Shown here in pieces: positions 9,822-22,433 of a DNA stretch of 64,000 nucleotides. The notes under the pieces were generated by a model. That model worked only from the letters and a program-made list of their open reading frames with translations, was not told the DNA's origin and made no database searches. The stretch is from Aplidium turbinatum (taxonomy: Eukaryota; Chordata; Ascidiacea; Aplousobranchia; Polyclinidae): positions 20,258,477 through 20,322,476 of the forward strand of contig OU964918.1 of assembly GCA_918807975.1 (NCBI GenBank), written 5' to 3'. The first letter of the stretch is position 1; each line of letters starts with the position of its first letter. The position numbers and the translations under genes were made by a program.

Positions 9822-12800
9822 TGTCTACACTCGGTGGCGACAGGGACTCGACCGCCGTAGACTCGACTGAGTTTAAGCCTGATGGTGTTTTTTGCGGTCG
9901 GGCAGGCCATTCTGGGGAGGGACCCAGTAACGATGAGGCTAAGTCAGTTCGAGAGGCCCGGTATCTTAGACGGGATATTTTGACTCAAATTGGGGAACTT
10001 TTTGTAGCCCTAGGTTCTTTGAGTGATAAGCAGGAACTGTAAATTTTTAGATCTAAGTTCTCTACTTTGGAAGAGGATTTACGGCATTTCCATGCTCTTT
10101 TGACTAAAATTTTTAACTCTGCAATCTTGGCAGAACTTCGTGATAGGGTAGATCCCGAATTTAACTCGTTAAAAAATAACTTCGAACAAAAAGAAAGTGA
10201 GTTCTCAGATATGTTGGATGCTGACATACATCCTGAGGATAGCGCCTCAAATGTAAGCACTAGGATGTATAGGAGTTCGTCTCGGATAGTTGCACAAATT
10301 AACCTACAGCTAAGACGAGAGGAGCTCCAGATACAAGCTGAGGCTGAAGCAAGAGCTGCTGAGGCCATGGCGAGAGCTGAGGCCATACGAGCTGAGGCTG
10401 CCGCGAGAGCTGAAGCCGTACGAGCAGAGGCCATCGCGAGAGCTGAGGCCGAAGCGAGAGCTGCTGAGGCCGCCGCGAGAGCCGAAGCTAGAGCTGCTGA
10501 GTTCGCACTCAAAGACGCTCAGTTGAGGGCTGAACAACGTAAAGAGGTAGTTTTAGCTGAATATCGTTCAGAGTTGGGCTCCCGGCGTAGTTCTAAGAAG
10601 GGCTCTTCTAGCCATTCCAGAAATGAACATCAATCGCAGTTTAATTTACATAACCTTTTCCAGACGCCTGTTCAATCTGTAAGTGGACCAGTGCAATCCA
10701 CACGTTTTCCAGCTGTTTCAGGAGGTCTCGGGGCCGCGGCTAAGGGTCTTCCGAAGGCTGTAGAACCAAGGCCTGCGAATTATAGCCGAACTCCTCCCCC
10801 AGAGCGTGCAGGTCACGGGGCCGCCATTAGCAGTAATGCTTTGCCCCTTCACAGTTTTCTGCGCCGCTAGTTTTGATCGCCCAGCTACACGTAATTTGCG
10901 TGATTGTGAGAGGCGTAACGCGTCTCCTGATTTTAACGTGTGTGAGGATCGTGATCGGGCTGTGCATGTGACTGAGCCCCCTCAGCCCCTTAAGGGATAT
11001 AGTTTGTCTTCTCCCGCTAAATCGAGTTCTCAACAATAGGATTGCTTTTTTGAATACCAAAATAGTAGGACGTTTTTCGATAAGGCGGCCTTGATTGGTT
11101 ACGATGGTAATAATATGCCATTTATCTTCTTTAAAAATCGTGTTACGGCCTTAATGGCAGCTTCACCCTTTAAAGGAACTCGTTTGACTTTGTTACAAGC
11201 AGCTTGTGTTAGAACAGCTGCGCAAACGATTGCTAATTTGGTTTCCGACACTCCTGGCTTGTCAGAAGAAGACAGGATAGAAATGTCGTTAGCTCGCTTG
11301 TCCCAGCGTTTTGGGGTTCGTGGAGGTCTTTTCGCCGAACCAGAAATTAGAAAGTATCGCTATGGTAGCAAATTGACTTCGACCTCTTCCAGTGATCTGA
11401 AAGAGTTTAAAGATGAATTGTCGCAGTGTCTGCTTTACGCGCAAGCTTATGGTCAGCGTGACAAATTGGAAGGACGTTTTGTTTTGGATTTGGCTAAGCG
11501 ACTCCCGTTTGACGCTAAGCAGCGTTATCTTGACTTTTTAGGTGATCAGTATGGTGGTACTGATGAGCCTACTTTTCAGAGTTTGTTTGAATTTGTAGTA
11601 CGGGAGGAAACGCGCAAGTCGACTGATTTTAGCCTTATGCTAATGGGCGATTCTGGTGAGTCGCAGCATTTTAAAAAGTCTGGCAAAGGAAAATTGCCTT
11701 CATGTCCGGTTAGGCAGACGTCGGTAAAACCCCATGATAATGTGATTTCAGGGAGTTCGCAGTACTCGACTGCTGTTGGCGCACTGCGCGGTGGTGTGGC
11801 CAGACGTAGAGACATACCGGCATGTTTTTATTGTTCGTCACGTGGTCAAGTTGAATATCATTTTTTGTCTAATTGTAAAGAATTTTTGCGCTTGACACCT
11901 AAAGATCGGAGAGATGTCATTGTGAAAGCTGGCAAATGCTTGAATTGTTTGCGCCAGCATATGGTTAGGGATTGCGTTCATGCAAACAACTGTCGTCAAT
12001 GTGGCCCTAACAACGATAGGAAGCACTATTTTCTTCTGCATGATTTTTATGTGACGTCACGTGATTCTCTGGATTCGGTGGGTAAAGATGATGTTGGTGC
12101 CAGAGTTCCTGTGCGTAATGTTAAGATTGGAAATGTTAAAGCAGCCTTTAACCGCATTACTGCTGCTCGTGTTTTGAATCCAATGACTGGCAAATCGAAG
12201 TTGGTGTATTGTCAGCATGATCCTGGTTCGCAGTTGACTTTTGTTTCGAGTGATTTGGTCTGCGAACTTGACGTTAAACCGTATGACAAAGCGTCGTTTA
12301 AAATGGATACTCTGGCTGGTCAGAAACCTACTTGTGCTGACCTTGTTAAACTCAACATTCAGTCGTTAGAGACGAATGAACTGTTTTGTGATATAACTTC
12401 GGTGGTTAACCCAGCTTGGGCTGACGATGTTAAAACTTTACCGCACAAGCAGGGTTTAAGTGGTTTCCGTCATTTTCATGACGTGAATATGTTTCATTTG
12501 AATGATTGTAGTACTGTAGATGTACTGATTGGCAACGACAACGCTTATTTGATGTGGGCCAAAGAGGAGCGTGTTGGTGAAAATCGTAGTGAACCGCATG
12601 CTTTGCTCACTCCTCTCGGTTGGTTGGCTTGTGGTGGTAAGTCACCCTTAGATGAAAGCGTTGCTAACGTGTGCAGAGTGCAAACGTCTTCAGAGTCGGA
12701 TGTCATCTCTAGCTTTCAGCGTAAAATTGAGTCTCGTGATATGGAAATAGCAGACCTGAATAAAGTCATTCAGGATTTGACCTTGCAAAATGAAACCTGT

Positions 12801-12885
12801 GAATTGTCTCGCAATGATATTTTGGCTAGAGAACTTGTTGAACCGAATATTAAGTTGAAAGATGGTCGATTTGAGATACCTGTAC
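9822..12885 (+). mobile_element. BEL/Pao gag and protease-like region (fossil coding remains)
   Basis: This region encodes the structural part of the BEL/Pao element. The first portion has an unusually regular coiled coil of Ala-Glu-Arg units (about 10318-10545). The later portion has the DUF1759-like Gag stretch (KNRVTALMAAS, FKGTRLTLL) and Cys/His knuckle residues (CFYCSSRGQ, CLNCLRQHM, CRQCGPNND). After these comes an aspartic-protease-like DPGSQLTFVSSDL. It is interrupted downstream by the gypsy insertion. The element is a fossil with several breaks. Confidence 0.75.
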
Positions 12886-13006
12886 TGTTGTATTTCCGTT
12901 TGATTAACTTAGATATACCACACTTTAATAGATTACACACAGACCACTTTATTGTACTTTCTCTCTGCTGAATCTATCTCATGTCTAGTCTCGTAACAGT
13001 CGCACA

Positions 13007-14017
13007 CAGGGATGCCAGCGACAGATTTCCAATAAACTTAGATTGTGTGCTGAAAAAAACCCAGATGAGGTAAAAAAAACCCAGGTCCAGAAAATATGTA
13101 GTAAAGCGGTTAAAAAAGCCTGATGTGCTTTTAGCACCACTTGCGTTTCATTATTTCATATCTATTTTTTGCAATCGCACTATCAGGAAATGCTTTCCTA
13201 TAAACATCAACAAGATGATTAATGTGAGTGAATGGTACATGATGCTCAGAAAAATAACCTGCAAGCAATGCTTCTGCTTTAGCAATTTGATCTGACTGGG
13301 TGGCTAAATTTTGTGTTAAAAAGGTAGCGTATTGATTTTCACATGAGACTTAGCAGCACTGTAGTTTTGTTTGTGTTTTTCAGTCTTGCTGTGAGCTAAC
13401 AACATTGATTTATTAGCATTTTTCAGTATAGCTTTGCAATATTTACAATAACTGTTGTTTTTATTGGAAGCATCTTCTTTCATTTGCAACCAATCTTTGA
13501 ATTCAGGAACTTTTAGCCAGTCCTTTTCGAATGATTGTCCATACCACAATTTTTGCTTCGTTTTGGGTTTTTTATTTTTATCACTCGTTTTTGTAAGAAT
13601 ACCGTTACTGTAGAAGAGTTCAGTTAAGTTTATAACGTTAGATCTACACTAACAGTCGTATTTGAGTCTTATAGCTTAGGCAGCCTAATACCAATACCCC
13701 TGAGAAGCGTAATAAATGATGACAAATATATGCATCAATTAAAACCTGCTCACAACAACTCGCTAGACTACTGTATACCAGCTGTACCTCACTGACTACA
13801 GTAATTGATGCAAAAAACATTACCTTAAAATCATTTTTGTGTTGCAGTGTGGACGATTTACCGAGGATCCCAGTGCCTTAATACCGTGCAAGCTCTGTAC
13901 AAAGTTAAAAACAAAAAAAACCTAGATTCACCTAAATTTGAAAAAAAAAAACTTAAAACCCAGATGTGGTCAAAAAAACCCAGATCTAGGTGGAAAAACC
14001 AAGCTCTGGCATCCTTG
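13007..14017 (-). mobile_element. hAT transposon remnant with BED-like finger, inside gypsy 3' LTR
   Basis: Ends CAGGGATGCCAG / CTCTGGCATCCTTG, with the exact 8-bp duplication GTCGCACA at 12999-13006 and 14018-14025. The minus-strand frame 13316-13549 reads SFEKDWLKVPEFKDWLQ, then CKYCKAIL and HSKTEKHKQN. This is a C2H2/BED-like finger as found at the N-terminus of many hAT transposases. The rest of the transposase is missing. Confidence 0.88.
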
Positions 14018-14524
14018 GTCGCACATAGTACAAACGATAGGCTAGTAAAACGTAACAATGGTTTCTATGACGAAACACTACATCCCTCCTTTTTTTTAAA
14101 ACTTCAAAATACGGTACAGATCATATAGTTAATGCAGCTTTAACATTGAAAAAACAAGAACATGAATGAGCTTTTATGAACTGCTACAGCTGCACTTTAG
14201 TGGCGACTCAATTACGAAACAATTGGTGACATAAACGGTATGTACATAGAACATCAGATCAGGCTATTACTATTTCGACGATATGCCTTAATATGCAAGT
14301 ATGAAGCAAGACATAAACAAATAAGAAAATTGTTAGTATGTGGTAGGTTACTCCAATACACGTAAAAACAGAACTACACAATATTACCACATACAGTAAA
14401 CATGTTTATGTGAGAACATAGTCATTAAACCTTGTTGGTTTAGTTATACAGCGAGAAGATCTACGTTCTGGCATTTGTAAACGTGGGGGTGATAGATTCA
14501 TTGAATCTGATTCATCGACAGTGA

Positions 14525-17179
14525 CTAGTGGTGAGTCGTAAGTCTCACTTTCACAAGGACTATTGTCTGGACTGATATACTTCTTAAAAAAAACGAATTA
14601 CGTTTTAGTTCAATACCATCTTTATCCATAACAGTAACCTCACCCTTTTCTTTCGAGACAACTGTTTGAGGGACAGGTTTAAATGTAGGAGACAATTTAG
14701 AAGTTTTAGGATTTCTAACTAAGACTTCATCACCCATTTTTATTTCCGACTCTACAGCCCCCCTTTTTTCGTCAGTATAGCTTTTACTTTTCAATTTGTT
14801 CTCCCAATCACGATCTCTGACTTCTTCGTCGAACTGTTGTGGCTCACGACACAATTCTGGAAGTTTCGTTTTCATTTCTCGTCCAAACATCAAATAGTAC
14901 GGAGATGCACCAGTGGATGACTGTGGTGTCGATCGATAAGCCATCAGGAATTTACTGATCTCCTCTTTCCATTCTTTTCCGTCCACATGTGCAATTCTGA
15001 TCGCTTTCATCAACGTTCTGTTTTGTCGCTCCACCTCTCCATTTGCTTGTGGCCACAATGGCGTCGACTTTTCATGCTTTATGCCGTACTCGGTTAAGAA
15101 ATTTTCAAACTCTGAAGAAACAAATTGTGGCCCATTATCAGTTCTCAAAGAAACTGGCACACCGAATCGTGCAAACACAGGCACAATTGCGTCTATTATT
15201 TTCGTGGTGGTAGTAGACTTCAAGACAGCTATTTCATAGTACCTACTGTAGTAGTCTACAATAACTAAAATGTTTTCACCGCTTGGCAACGGTCCAAGAA
15301 TGTCAGCAGAACAAGCTTGCCATGGACCGTTCGGAGGAACCACTCTTGTCATCGGCTCCGGTCTTGCATATTCGCTTGTCACTTGGCAACCATGACATTT
15401 CCTACACAACTTCTCTGCATCACTGTCCATTTTAGGCCACCACACTTTCGTGCGTAGTCTATTCTTAGTTTTAACGATTCCCTGGTGTCCTTCATGTGCG
15501 AGCTCCAAAACGCGTTCTCGCAAAGACTTTGGAATTACTAGTCGTGTTCCTCTTAAAATTAATTCACCGTAACAACAAAGTTCATCCTTAACATGTAAAT
15601 AGCTAAATTGAGAACACTTTGACCAATCGCCAGATTTGACATATTTTCGAATTTCTTCAAACTCCTTGTCACGAGCAGACTCTCTTTCAATTTCTAGCGG
15701 TGTTAATGCAACTGGAGTACTGCTTATTGCTACTAACCTCACAAAATCGTACTCTTCATGCGAACCGTCTTCTTTTGATTGTGTGGAGTTGAGTCTTGAT
15801 AGGGCATCTGCAATGTTCGTACGTCCCGGTCTGTAAACAACTTTGAAATCATAAGCTTGTAACCTTAAAACCCATCTTTCTATTCTGGCAGAGGGTTTGG
15901 ACGTTTTGTTATAAATAAACTGTAAAGGTTTATGGTCTGTTTCCAGCTCAAATTCCTTCCCGAACACATACAGATTAAAGCGTTCACATGCCCAAACTAA
16001 TCCTAAAGCTTCCTTTTCTGTTTGGCTATAACGCTTCTCAATGTCAGAAAGACTCCTTGACGCATAGGCAATTACGCGCCATAACCCATCCTGTAGCTGT
16101 GTAAGAACAGCTCCTAAACCGACTGGTGATGCATCTGCAATAATGCGTGTCTTGCAATCGGTTCGGAAAAATGCTAATGCATTAGCTTTGGTCATCAATG
16201 ATTTCAGCTGTTCAAAAGCTTGTTGCTGCTCCTGCTTCCACTCAAATTTAACTTCTTTCTTTGTCAGATCAAGTATAGGCCTAGCGATCGTAGCAAGATT
16301 TGGAATAAATTTAGAAGAGTATTGAACCAATCCCATAAATGATCTTGCTTCACTTGAAGTTTTCGGTGGTTCTGCATTCAGTATTGCTGCGACTTTTTCC
16401 TCGCTAGGGCTGACACCTTGGTTGCTCAGATTGTGTCCAAAAAACGTCAGCTTCGGTAAACGAAATTGGCATTTATGTTTGTTCAAGGTTAATCCGGCTT
16501 CCCGTAGTTTTTCTAAAACATTAATCAATCTTTTATCATGTTCTTCTTTGTTCTTCCCGTACACAATTACATCGTCTGCGATGTTGGCTACTCCTTGGCA
16601 TTTCTTCAACACATCGCACAGAATCTTTTGGTACTTCTCTGGAGCGGAATTGATTCCAAACATCAAACGTTTATAGCGATACAGTCCTTTATGCGTCACA
16701 AATGTTGTGATGTAACGACTTTCTGGCTCTAACATAATTTGATGGAAACCCCACTTTAAATCGAGTTTACTAAACATAGTGCTACCATTCATTCGATGCA
16801 ACAAATCTTCAATTGTTGGAATGGGATGTCGTTCCCGGATGATTGCTTCATTCGCTCGACGCATGTCTACACACAATCGTACATCCCCATCTGGCTTTGG
16901 GATAATAACAACGGGTGAAACCCAACCTGTAGGTCCCTCGGGAACTTCTTCAATGATGTCTGCGTCGAGTAGGTCTTGCAATTTGCACTCAACTTTACCC
17001 CTAAGTTGAAATGGAACTTTACGTACTGGTTGAGCCACGGGCTTTACCGATGTGTCAATGTGTAACTTTAATTCATAATTTTTTAAAAGTCCCACCCCAT
17101 TAAACAGTTTAGGGTAACTATCAAAAACATTATTACACAGATTGTTTACACGTGAAGGGCCAATACGCAATACACTCAA
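14525..17179 (-). CDS. Gypsy Pol region (RT, RNase H, integrase) of fossil element
   Basis: An 884-residue frame on the minus strand. Visible domains in order are reverse transcriptase (FSKLDLKWGFHQI, MFGINSAPEKYQ, catalytic IADDVIVYG), RNase H (IIADASPVGLGAVL, ETDHKPL, NIADALSRL) and integrase. The integrase shows a zinc region GHQGIVKTKNRLR...CHGC, core D in SADILGPLPSG, D in LRTDNGPQF and E in QANGEVERQNRT. The order and the K02A2.6-like sequence point to the Mag lineage of Ty3/gypsy. It reverse-transcribed and integrated element RNA when active. The element as a whole is broken. Confidence 0.9.
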   Translation of the reverse strand: MSVLRIGPSRVNNLCNNVFDSYPKLFNGVGLLKNYELKLHIDTSVKPVAQPVRKVPFQLRGKVECKLQDLLDADIIEEVPEGPTGWVSPVVIIPKPDGDVRLCVDMRRANEAIIRERHPIPTIEDLLHRMNGSTMFSKLDLKWGFHQIMLEPESRYITTFVTHKGLYRYKRLMFGINSAPEKYQKILCDVLKKCQGVANIADDVIVYGKNKEEHDKRLINVLEKLREAGLTLNKHKCQFRLPKLTFFGHNLSNQGVSPSEEKVAAILNAEPPKTSSEARSFMGLVQYSSKFIPNLATIARPILDLTKKEVKFEWKQEQQQAFEQLKSLMTKANALAFFRTDCKTRIIADASPVGLGAVLTQLQDGLWRVIAYASRSLSDIEKRYSQTEKEALGLVWACERFNLYVFGKEFELETDHKPLQFIYNKTSKPSARIERWVLRLQAYDFKVVYRPGRTNIADALSRLNSTQSKEDGSHEEYDFVRLVAISSTPVALTPLEIERESARDKEFEEIRKYVKSGDWSKCSQFSYLHVKDELCCYGELILRGTRLVIPKSLRERVLELAHEGHQGIVKTKNRLRTKVWWPKMDSDAEKLCRKCHGCQVTSEYARPEPMTRVVPPNGPWQACSADILGPLPSGENILVIVDYYSRYYEIAVLKSTTTTKIIDAIVPVFARFGVPVSLRTDNGPQFVSSEFENFLTEYGIKHEKSTPLWPQANGEVERQNRTLMKAIRIAHVDGKEWKEEISKFLMAYRSTPQSSTGASPYYLMFGREMKTKLPELCREPQQFDEEVRDRDWENKLKSKSYTDEKRGAVESEIKMGDEVLVRNPKTSKLSPTFKPVPQTVVSKEKGEVTVMDKDGIELKRNSFFLRSISVQTIVLVKVRLTTHH

Positions 17180-17199
17180 TTTTTCTGCAGTATCTCTAC

Positions 17200-19333
17200 T
17201 TAAGAGACCACCCCATTAAACAGTTTAGGGTAACTATCAAAAACATTATTACACAGATTGTTTACACGTGAAGGGCCAATACGCAATACACTCAATTTTT
17301 CTGCAGTATCTCTACTTAAGAGACTAGGTGCATCACAGTTAACTACAATAAAATCAGTTACACAGGCACAGTTACTATCCTCACAAATTACTTCTGCAGT
17401 AAAAGTACCTAGTGTAGGTAACGGTGTAGTACTCCCATATGAATACAAAGATTTAGCTGATTTCCGACATTGTGCAACAACATTACGACATTTTAACCAT
17501 TCCCAAGTATCTTTACTAATCACATTACTGGCAGCACCTGAATCGATCAAAACATCAGATAATTTTACACCACCAACTTTCAAAGTTATTGTACAAGAGT
17601 TCTTACGTGTCCCTTGTAAGTTGAAAAGTTCTTCTTTGTTGCTCTCCTTGTTTTCTGCGAAAATAAAAGTCTTTCCTTCTTCTTCCTCCAATGTATTGGT
17701 ATTGGACTTACGCTGCACTGGTCTCCGCAACGGCGTATTCCGATTCATCTTGACGTCAGAAGGATATTGTGACGTCACACATCTATTCGTTCGGGACCGT
17801 GTTCGACATTGTAAAGCAAAATGTCCGACTTTGCCACATTTGTTACATTGCTTGCCTCTTGCTGGGCATTGTTGATCAAACTTAAAATGTCCAGTCTTAC
17901 CACAAGCAAAACATACTTTCCCTTCCTTCTTAATTGAAGGCAATGCGCGTCGATGGTCTGGATGGCGCACTTCGTTGACATGAACTGATGACGTAGGCTG
18001 CATTGTCTTTAATTGATTTTCGACATCTTCATGAGCTTTTGCAATAACTATTGCATCATTCAAAACTAGGTTATTTTTTTCGAGCAACTTCCTTCTCAAT
18101 ATGTTAGAAGCACATTTTCAATAACTTGATCTCGAATGTAGTCATTTCTATTGGTTCCAAATTCACACAACGTTGCTTGCTGGCGCAAACGGCAAATAAA
18201 TTTATCAATGGTCTCGTCTTGGGCTTGCGTCAGCTGTCGAAACTTGTATCTTTCAAAAGGAACATTACATTTAGGCAAAAAGTACTCATCCAAAATTGCT
18301 AGAGTATCGTTAAAAGACTTACTGTCGTCATTTTCGTCCACGAGGCTGAAATAAACTTCTTGAACCTCTTCTCCAGCTGTGTGTAACAACAACGCTTGCT
18401 TTTGTTTATCGTCTGCGATTCCTTTACTGACTGTAAAAAGAGAAAATTACCTTTTCCACTGCTTCCATCTTTGTCCTAAACCAGTGGTTCTTAACCTGGG
18501 CGCTACCGCCCCCTAGTGGGCGCTGTTAACTTTTAGAGGGGCGGAAATATTCAGGGGGCGTTATAGGGGGCGCTTCATTCAGAAGGTGTAACGATATTTT
18601 CCTCACTGCAAATTTGCTTTAGCAGTTCTGCTGGGGGTACGAGAATCCACCGAGGATGAGGAGCTATATACAATATAGGGATTGTGTTTAACAAGGGAAG
18701 TAGTGATTCTCTCTCAGAGCATTCTATGTTGGCCTATACAGCACAATGCACAACACCATCCGACAAGCGTGGACGTCGGATGGTGTTGTGCATGGCCTTT
18801 GTTGTTGATAATGGGCATTGTTTCCCTTTCCTTGTAGTAAGTAAATGGCATTTTGTGGTCAGCTTTTGGCAGGGACAGCGGGCAGGCAGTGCAAGCAAAC
18901 CATAAGGACTGGTCATAATAATAGTCAGTCAATAATGGTTATTAGTGTAACTCTTACTAACTACTAAAAAATCAGCAGAGATGTGCCTTAAGACTTTTAA
19001 GTTAAGAGCCTTAAGGCACATCTGTGCTGATTTTTTAGTATTAAAACTAACATCGGCTTAAACTAGTTTTTTCTTACTAACTAATAACTAATTACTACTG
19101 GCTGTAGGCTAGCCTTATAGTCTTGGAAGAAAATGTCATTAGTAGGCTACAGCCCTTATATTATGGTGGGCGCCAGACTATGGAAATCTCTGAAAAGGGG
19201 CGCTGGGGAAAAAAAGGTTAAGAACCACTGTCCTAAACCATGTGGATCACCTTGCACTTGAAACGATTTGAGACTGCCTAGTTCGCAGACCAGCGGGTTG
19301 CTTCGGGCTACAGTAACTTGTTCAGCCATCTTT
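17200..19333 (-). mobile_element. Gypsy gag and protease region of fossil element
   Basis: Minus-strand coding remains of Gag and protease, interrupted by the hAT at 18482-19230. The N-terminal Gag codons (MAEQVTVARSN) lie at about 19300-19333, next to the leader. Two CCHC knuckles are visible (CFACGKTGHF, CNKCGKVGHFALQC), followed by a protease motif VLIDSGAASNVI. This knuckle pair followed by DSGA is typical of Mag/K02A2.6-like elements. Confidence 0.8.
18482..19230. mobile_element. hAT MITE inside gypsy gag
   Basis: Ends CAGTGGTTCTTAACCTGGG / TTAAGAACCACTG, with the exact 8-bp duplication TCCTAAAC at 18474-18481 and 19231-19238. The interior has inverted stretches: CACCATCCGAC...GTCGGATGGTG (about 18756-18785), and CAGCAGAG...GTGCTGATTTTTTAG around 18970-19040. 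No transposase. Confidence 0.92.
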
Positions 19334-19342
19334 CACTTAAAT

Positions 19343-20993
19343 CAGTGTTTCCCAAGCTTTTTTTAACAGCGCCCCCCTGGACAACGAACAGAGTATCAAA
19401 CGCCCCCTCGACAAAAAAAAAGTAAAACCAAAGTTGTTTTCCATTCATTACAACTTAAAGTCCAACTCTAATGAGACAGATGAGGTTGGTGCAATGTCAT
19501 TAGCCTCTTGATATCGGGTTCCAGTTTGGATAGGAACAATCTTAAGTCTCCCCGTCTAACTTTGTCAAGACGGTTTCTTTTGTTATCCAGAAGCATTGTC
19601 ATGGCACTGCAAGCACGCTCCACCAAGTATAGGCTGAGAAAGGCTATGATAAACACTTTGACCCGATTCCACACGTGAGGGTATTTCTCTTTGATTTGGT
19701 TCTGCAGCCATAACGATTGATGCGAGATATTGAACTTCGGTTTGAGTGCGAAATCGCTTTGCAGTGTTATCAGTTCCTTCTCAAGAATTCCATGTTCAGA
19801 AATATCACAGAATGGGTCGATTATCCAGTCAGGGATTTCTAAATGGAATACATCCTGGAATCGAACTCCCATGTCTTTGTGTACTTCTTGAAGATGATTG
19901 CTTTACGTCTCTACATTAACATCAGATATGCCTTTGTCACTGGTATCAAGTTGATGCAAGCTTGAGATTTGGAAAAAGTTTCGTCTATCTAAATTTCTCT
20001 GATACAACACGAGCTAATTACTGAAACCAGACAGTGCCGATTTTACTTTGATTAGATTTACTTCGTTACCCAGAAGGGATACATTTAATTCATGAAATTT
20101 GGAAAATAATGTGGCACGAAACAGCTTAAATACGCTTTCAGGATTTTGCTCTATTTCGGTACCACAAACCTAAGTTGTTTCTGGTAGAACACAATGGTCG
20201 ACTTTCCTTCGCTGAGCAACCAAACATCGGGAGCTCCCACTCTTGCATGTTGCCTTCAACGTCGATTAAAGGGCCTGAGGACTAGTCACTCTCCCCCGCA
20301 CTGGTAACCCCCGACGTTCAGAACAACGCAAGACACTCTACCTTTGCGTGTCTCGGGCAAACCCAGCCCTCAGACACTAGTGGGGTGTTATGAAACAGCT
20401 TAATCCGCTTTCGGGATTTAGCTCTATTTCGGTACCACAAACCTAAGTTGTTTCTGGTAGACAAGGGTCGACTTGCCTTCGCTGAGAAACCCAACGTATA
20501 AGGAGCTCCCACTCTCGCATGTAAGGCAAAGTCGACCAAAGGTCGTGAGGACTATAGTCACCCTCTCCCGTAAATATGTCTGACAAGCAGGCGATATCAT
20601 TTATCACAACCAGAAGGCCATTAGCAAGATCAGGGTGACAACTCTGTAGAAATTCCACGAGAGTTTCAAACAGCGAATAAAATCGTGCAAGGCAATTTTC
20701 CTTGAAAAGCCATCGTAGTCTACTTCGGTGTGGAGTAGTAAGCACTCAAAAGATTGGATTTGCGTAATCGCAGTGCTTCAAAGTAAGTCATGCGTTACGA
20801 CCCAACAAACTTGTAAGGTACTGCGAAGCGACGTTGCCAACATAATTGCATGATAACAAAATGCTTTGCGATCCTCTTGTAAATGCCCCGATTTACTCTC
20901 AGCGCCCCCCAATCGCCCACTTTATAGCCAGCGCCCCCTTCATGGTTGCAAACGCCCCCAGGGGGGCGCTGGCGCCCACTTTGGGAACCACTG
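19343..20993 (-). mobile_element. hAT transposon, internally deleted (ZBED5/SCAND3-like), inside gypsy leader
   Basis: Ends CAGTGTTTCCCAA / TTGGGAACCACTG, with the 8-bp duplication ACTTAAAT at 19335-19342 and 20994-21001. Minus-strand transposase remains: 20443-20745 has RWLFKENCLARFYSLFETL, and 19468-19872 has the C-terminal dimerisation segment LVERACSAMTMLLDNKRNR and GDLRLFLSKLEPDI. This is the ZBED5/SCAND3-like hAT signature. The N-terminus and much of the catalytic core are absent or decayed. Confidence 0.9.
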
Positions 20994-21013
20994 ACTTAAA
21001 TCCTCGTCGCCAT

Positions 21014-21191
21014 TGTTGTATTTCCGTTTGATTAACTTAGATATACCACACTTTAATAGATTACACACAGACCACTTTATTGTACTTTCTCTCTGCTGAA
21101 TCTATCTCATGTCTAGTCTCGTAACAGTCGCACATAGTACAAACGATAGGCTAGTGAAACGTAACAATAGTTTCTATGACGAAACACTACA
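21014..21191 (-). repeat. Gypsy 5' LTR
   Basis: A 178-bp LTR that in + orientation begins TGTTGTATTTCC and ends CACTACA. It matches the interrupted copy 12886-13006 plus 14026-14082 with two differences seen. Confidence 0.9.
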
Positions 21192-21196
21192 TGTAC

Positions 21197-22125
21197 CGTT
21201 GAAGGAAGATATTGATTTACCTAACAATTTTGTGTTGGCGTCAGATAGAGCTGCTGCTTTAAGGAAGAAGGCTTTAAAACAACCTGAACTTTGTGATTTC
21301 CTTACTGACACCATGAAAGATCTTAAATCTAATGGCTATATTGAGCGTGCTGGTGAAGCAGAAAATGTAAAGGGATTTGAATGGTATTTACCATACTTTG
21401 TGACGTCACAATTAAAAAAGCGTATTGTTTACGATGGCAAGTCTGAATTTCGAGGAACTTGTGTTAATGATGTAATGTCTTCGGGTCCTGACTTGTTAAA
21501 CTCTCTGGCAGATCTCTTGGCTAGATTGCGGCTTGGCAGATTTGGTTTCGTGGCCGATATGACCAAGTACTTTTTTCACATTTTGGACTCTTCAGTACGT
21601 AAGCCCAATTTTATTGAACTGCATACGTACACAGGCAGTGCCGTTCGGATCGTGAACGAACGCCCTTTGGTACCTTTGAGTGACGACCCTAGGGATTTTA
21701 CTGTCATCACCCCTGCCTCACTTTTGACCCCATACTTAGACCCATACTGTGCTGTTGGGCAACCACATGATCGTGACCAACTAAGAAGGGATTATCGGTT
21801 CAATTTTTCACTTTCTCAGCAGTTTTGGAGTAAATGGATCAATTTTTACTTGCCAGGGCTTCAGGGCCGGAAAAAATGGCTAAAAATTGCCGAGAATTTG
21901 GAGCCTGGTCAACTTGTAGTGGTGGGTTCTCTCCAAGACATTGGTAAACGTGGGAAGTATCAACTTGGGAGGGTGCATGAGGTAGTTCCACAAATTAGGA
22001 AAGGGAAGCCTGTGGTTCGTAGAGCTAAAGTTGCCGTCTGCAACTATGATGAGAGTACAGGGAAAGTGAAAGTAGACTACGTGTTGAGGGATATTTCGTG
22101 CCTCGCCCCTGTAAAGAACACCTAA
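21197..22125 (+). mobile_element. BEL/Pao pol remains (fossil)
   Basis: The + strand reads the start of a BEL reverse transcriptase (KKRIVYDGKSEFRGTCVND, FGFVADMTKYFFHI). It ends with the DUF5641-like C-terminal domain of BEL integrases (FWSKWINFYLPGLQGRKKW, GQLVVVGSLQD, GRVHEVVPQIRKGKPVVRR). The region is far shorter than a full BEL pol, and the element is a broken fossil. Confidence 0.82.
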
Positions 22126-22433
22126 GTGTTAGGGTTTGAGCCTGGTTTTGTCTGCGGTGGCCGACACTTATCTGAGCCCAGAACAGTCGGTTATTATCGC
22201 AACCATTGTATATAGCGTCATTTTAGCGTGTACCTATGGTACCAATTTCATGTATCGTGGTGTATTATTCGTATTGTTGTTCATTCTTTGCATGCCCTTT
22301 GTATTTACGTGTTAACATAAACGTGAGTGATTCAAACAATTTGTGTATCGTGTGTTTTTATTCATTGGCTCACAATTGTCGTCAATTCTTTTTTAGTTAT
22401 GCCATGTCAGACTGTCATAACTAGGGGCCGCTA

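Larger units (their letters stand above)
12886..21191 (-). mobile_element. Gypsy LTR retrotransposon (Mag-like), broken, nested inside BEL/Pao
   Basis: LTRs of 178 bp lie at 12886-14082 (interrupted by a hAT) and 21014-21191. The 5-bp duplication TGTAC is at 12881-12885 and 21192-21196. A primer-binding-site-like TGGCGACGAGGA (minus strand, 21001-21012) adjoins the 5' LTR, and a purine tract adjoins the 3' LTR at about 14083-14100. Coding parts on the minus strand run gag, CCHC knuckles, protease, reverse transcriptase, RNase H, integrase. Two differences are seen between the LTRs, so it is young. It is broken (a few breaks) and carries three hAT insertions. Confidence 0.93.

Noticed and set aside
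10310-10537. Minus-strand Ser/Gly-rich frames across the BEL coiled coil (also 9985-10512)
   Set aside because: Antisense shadows of the repetitive Gag coding sequence.
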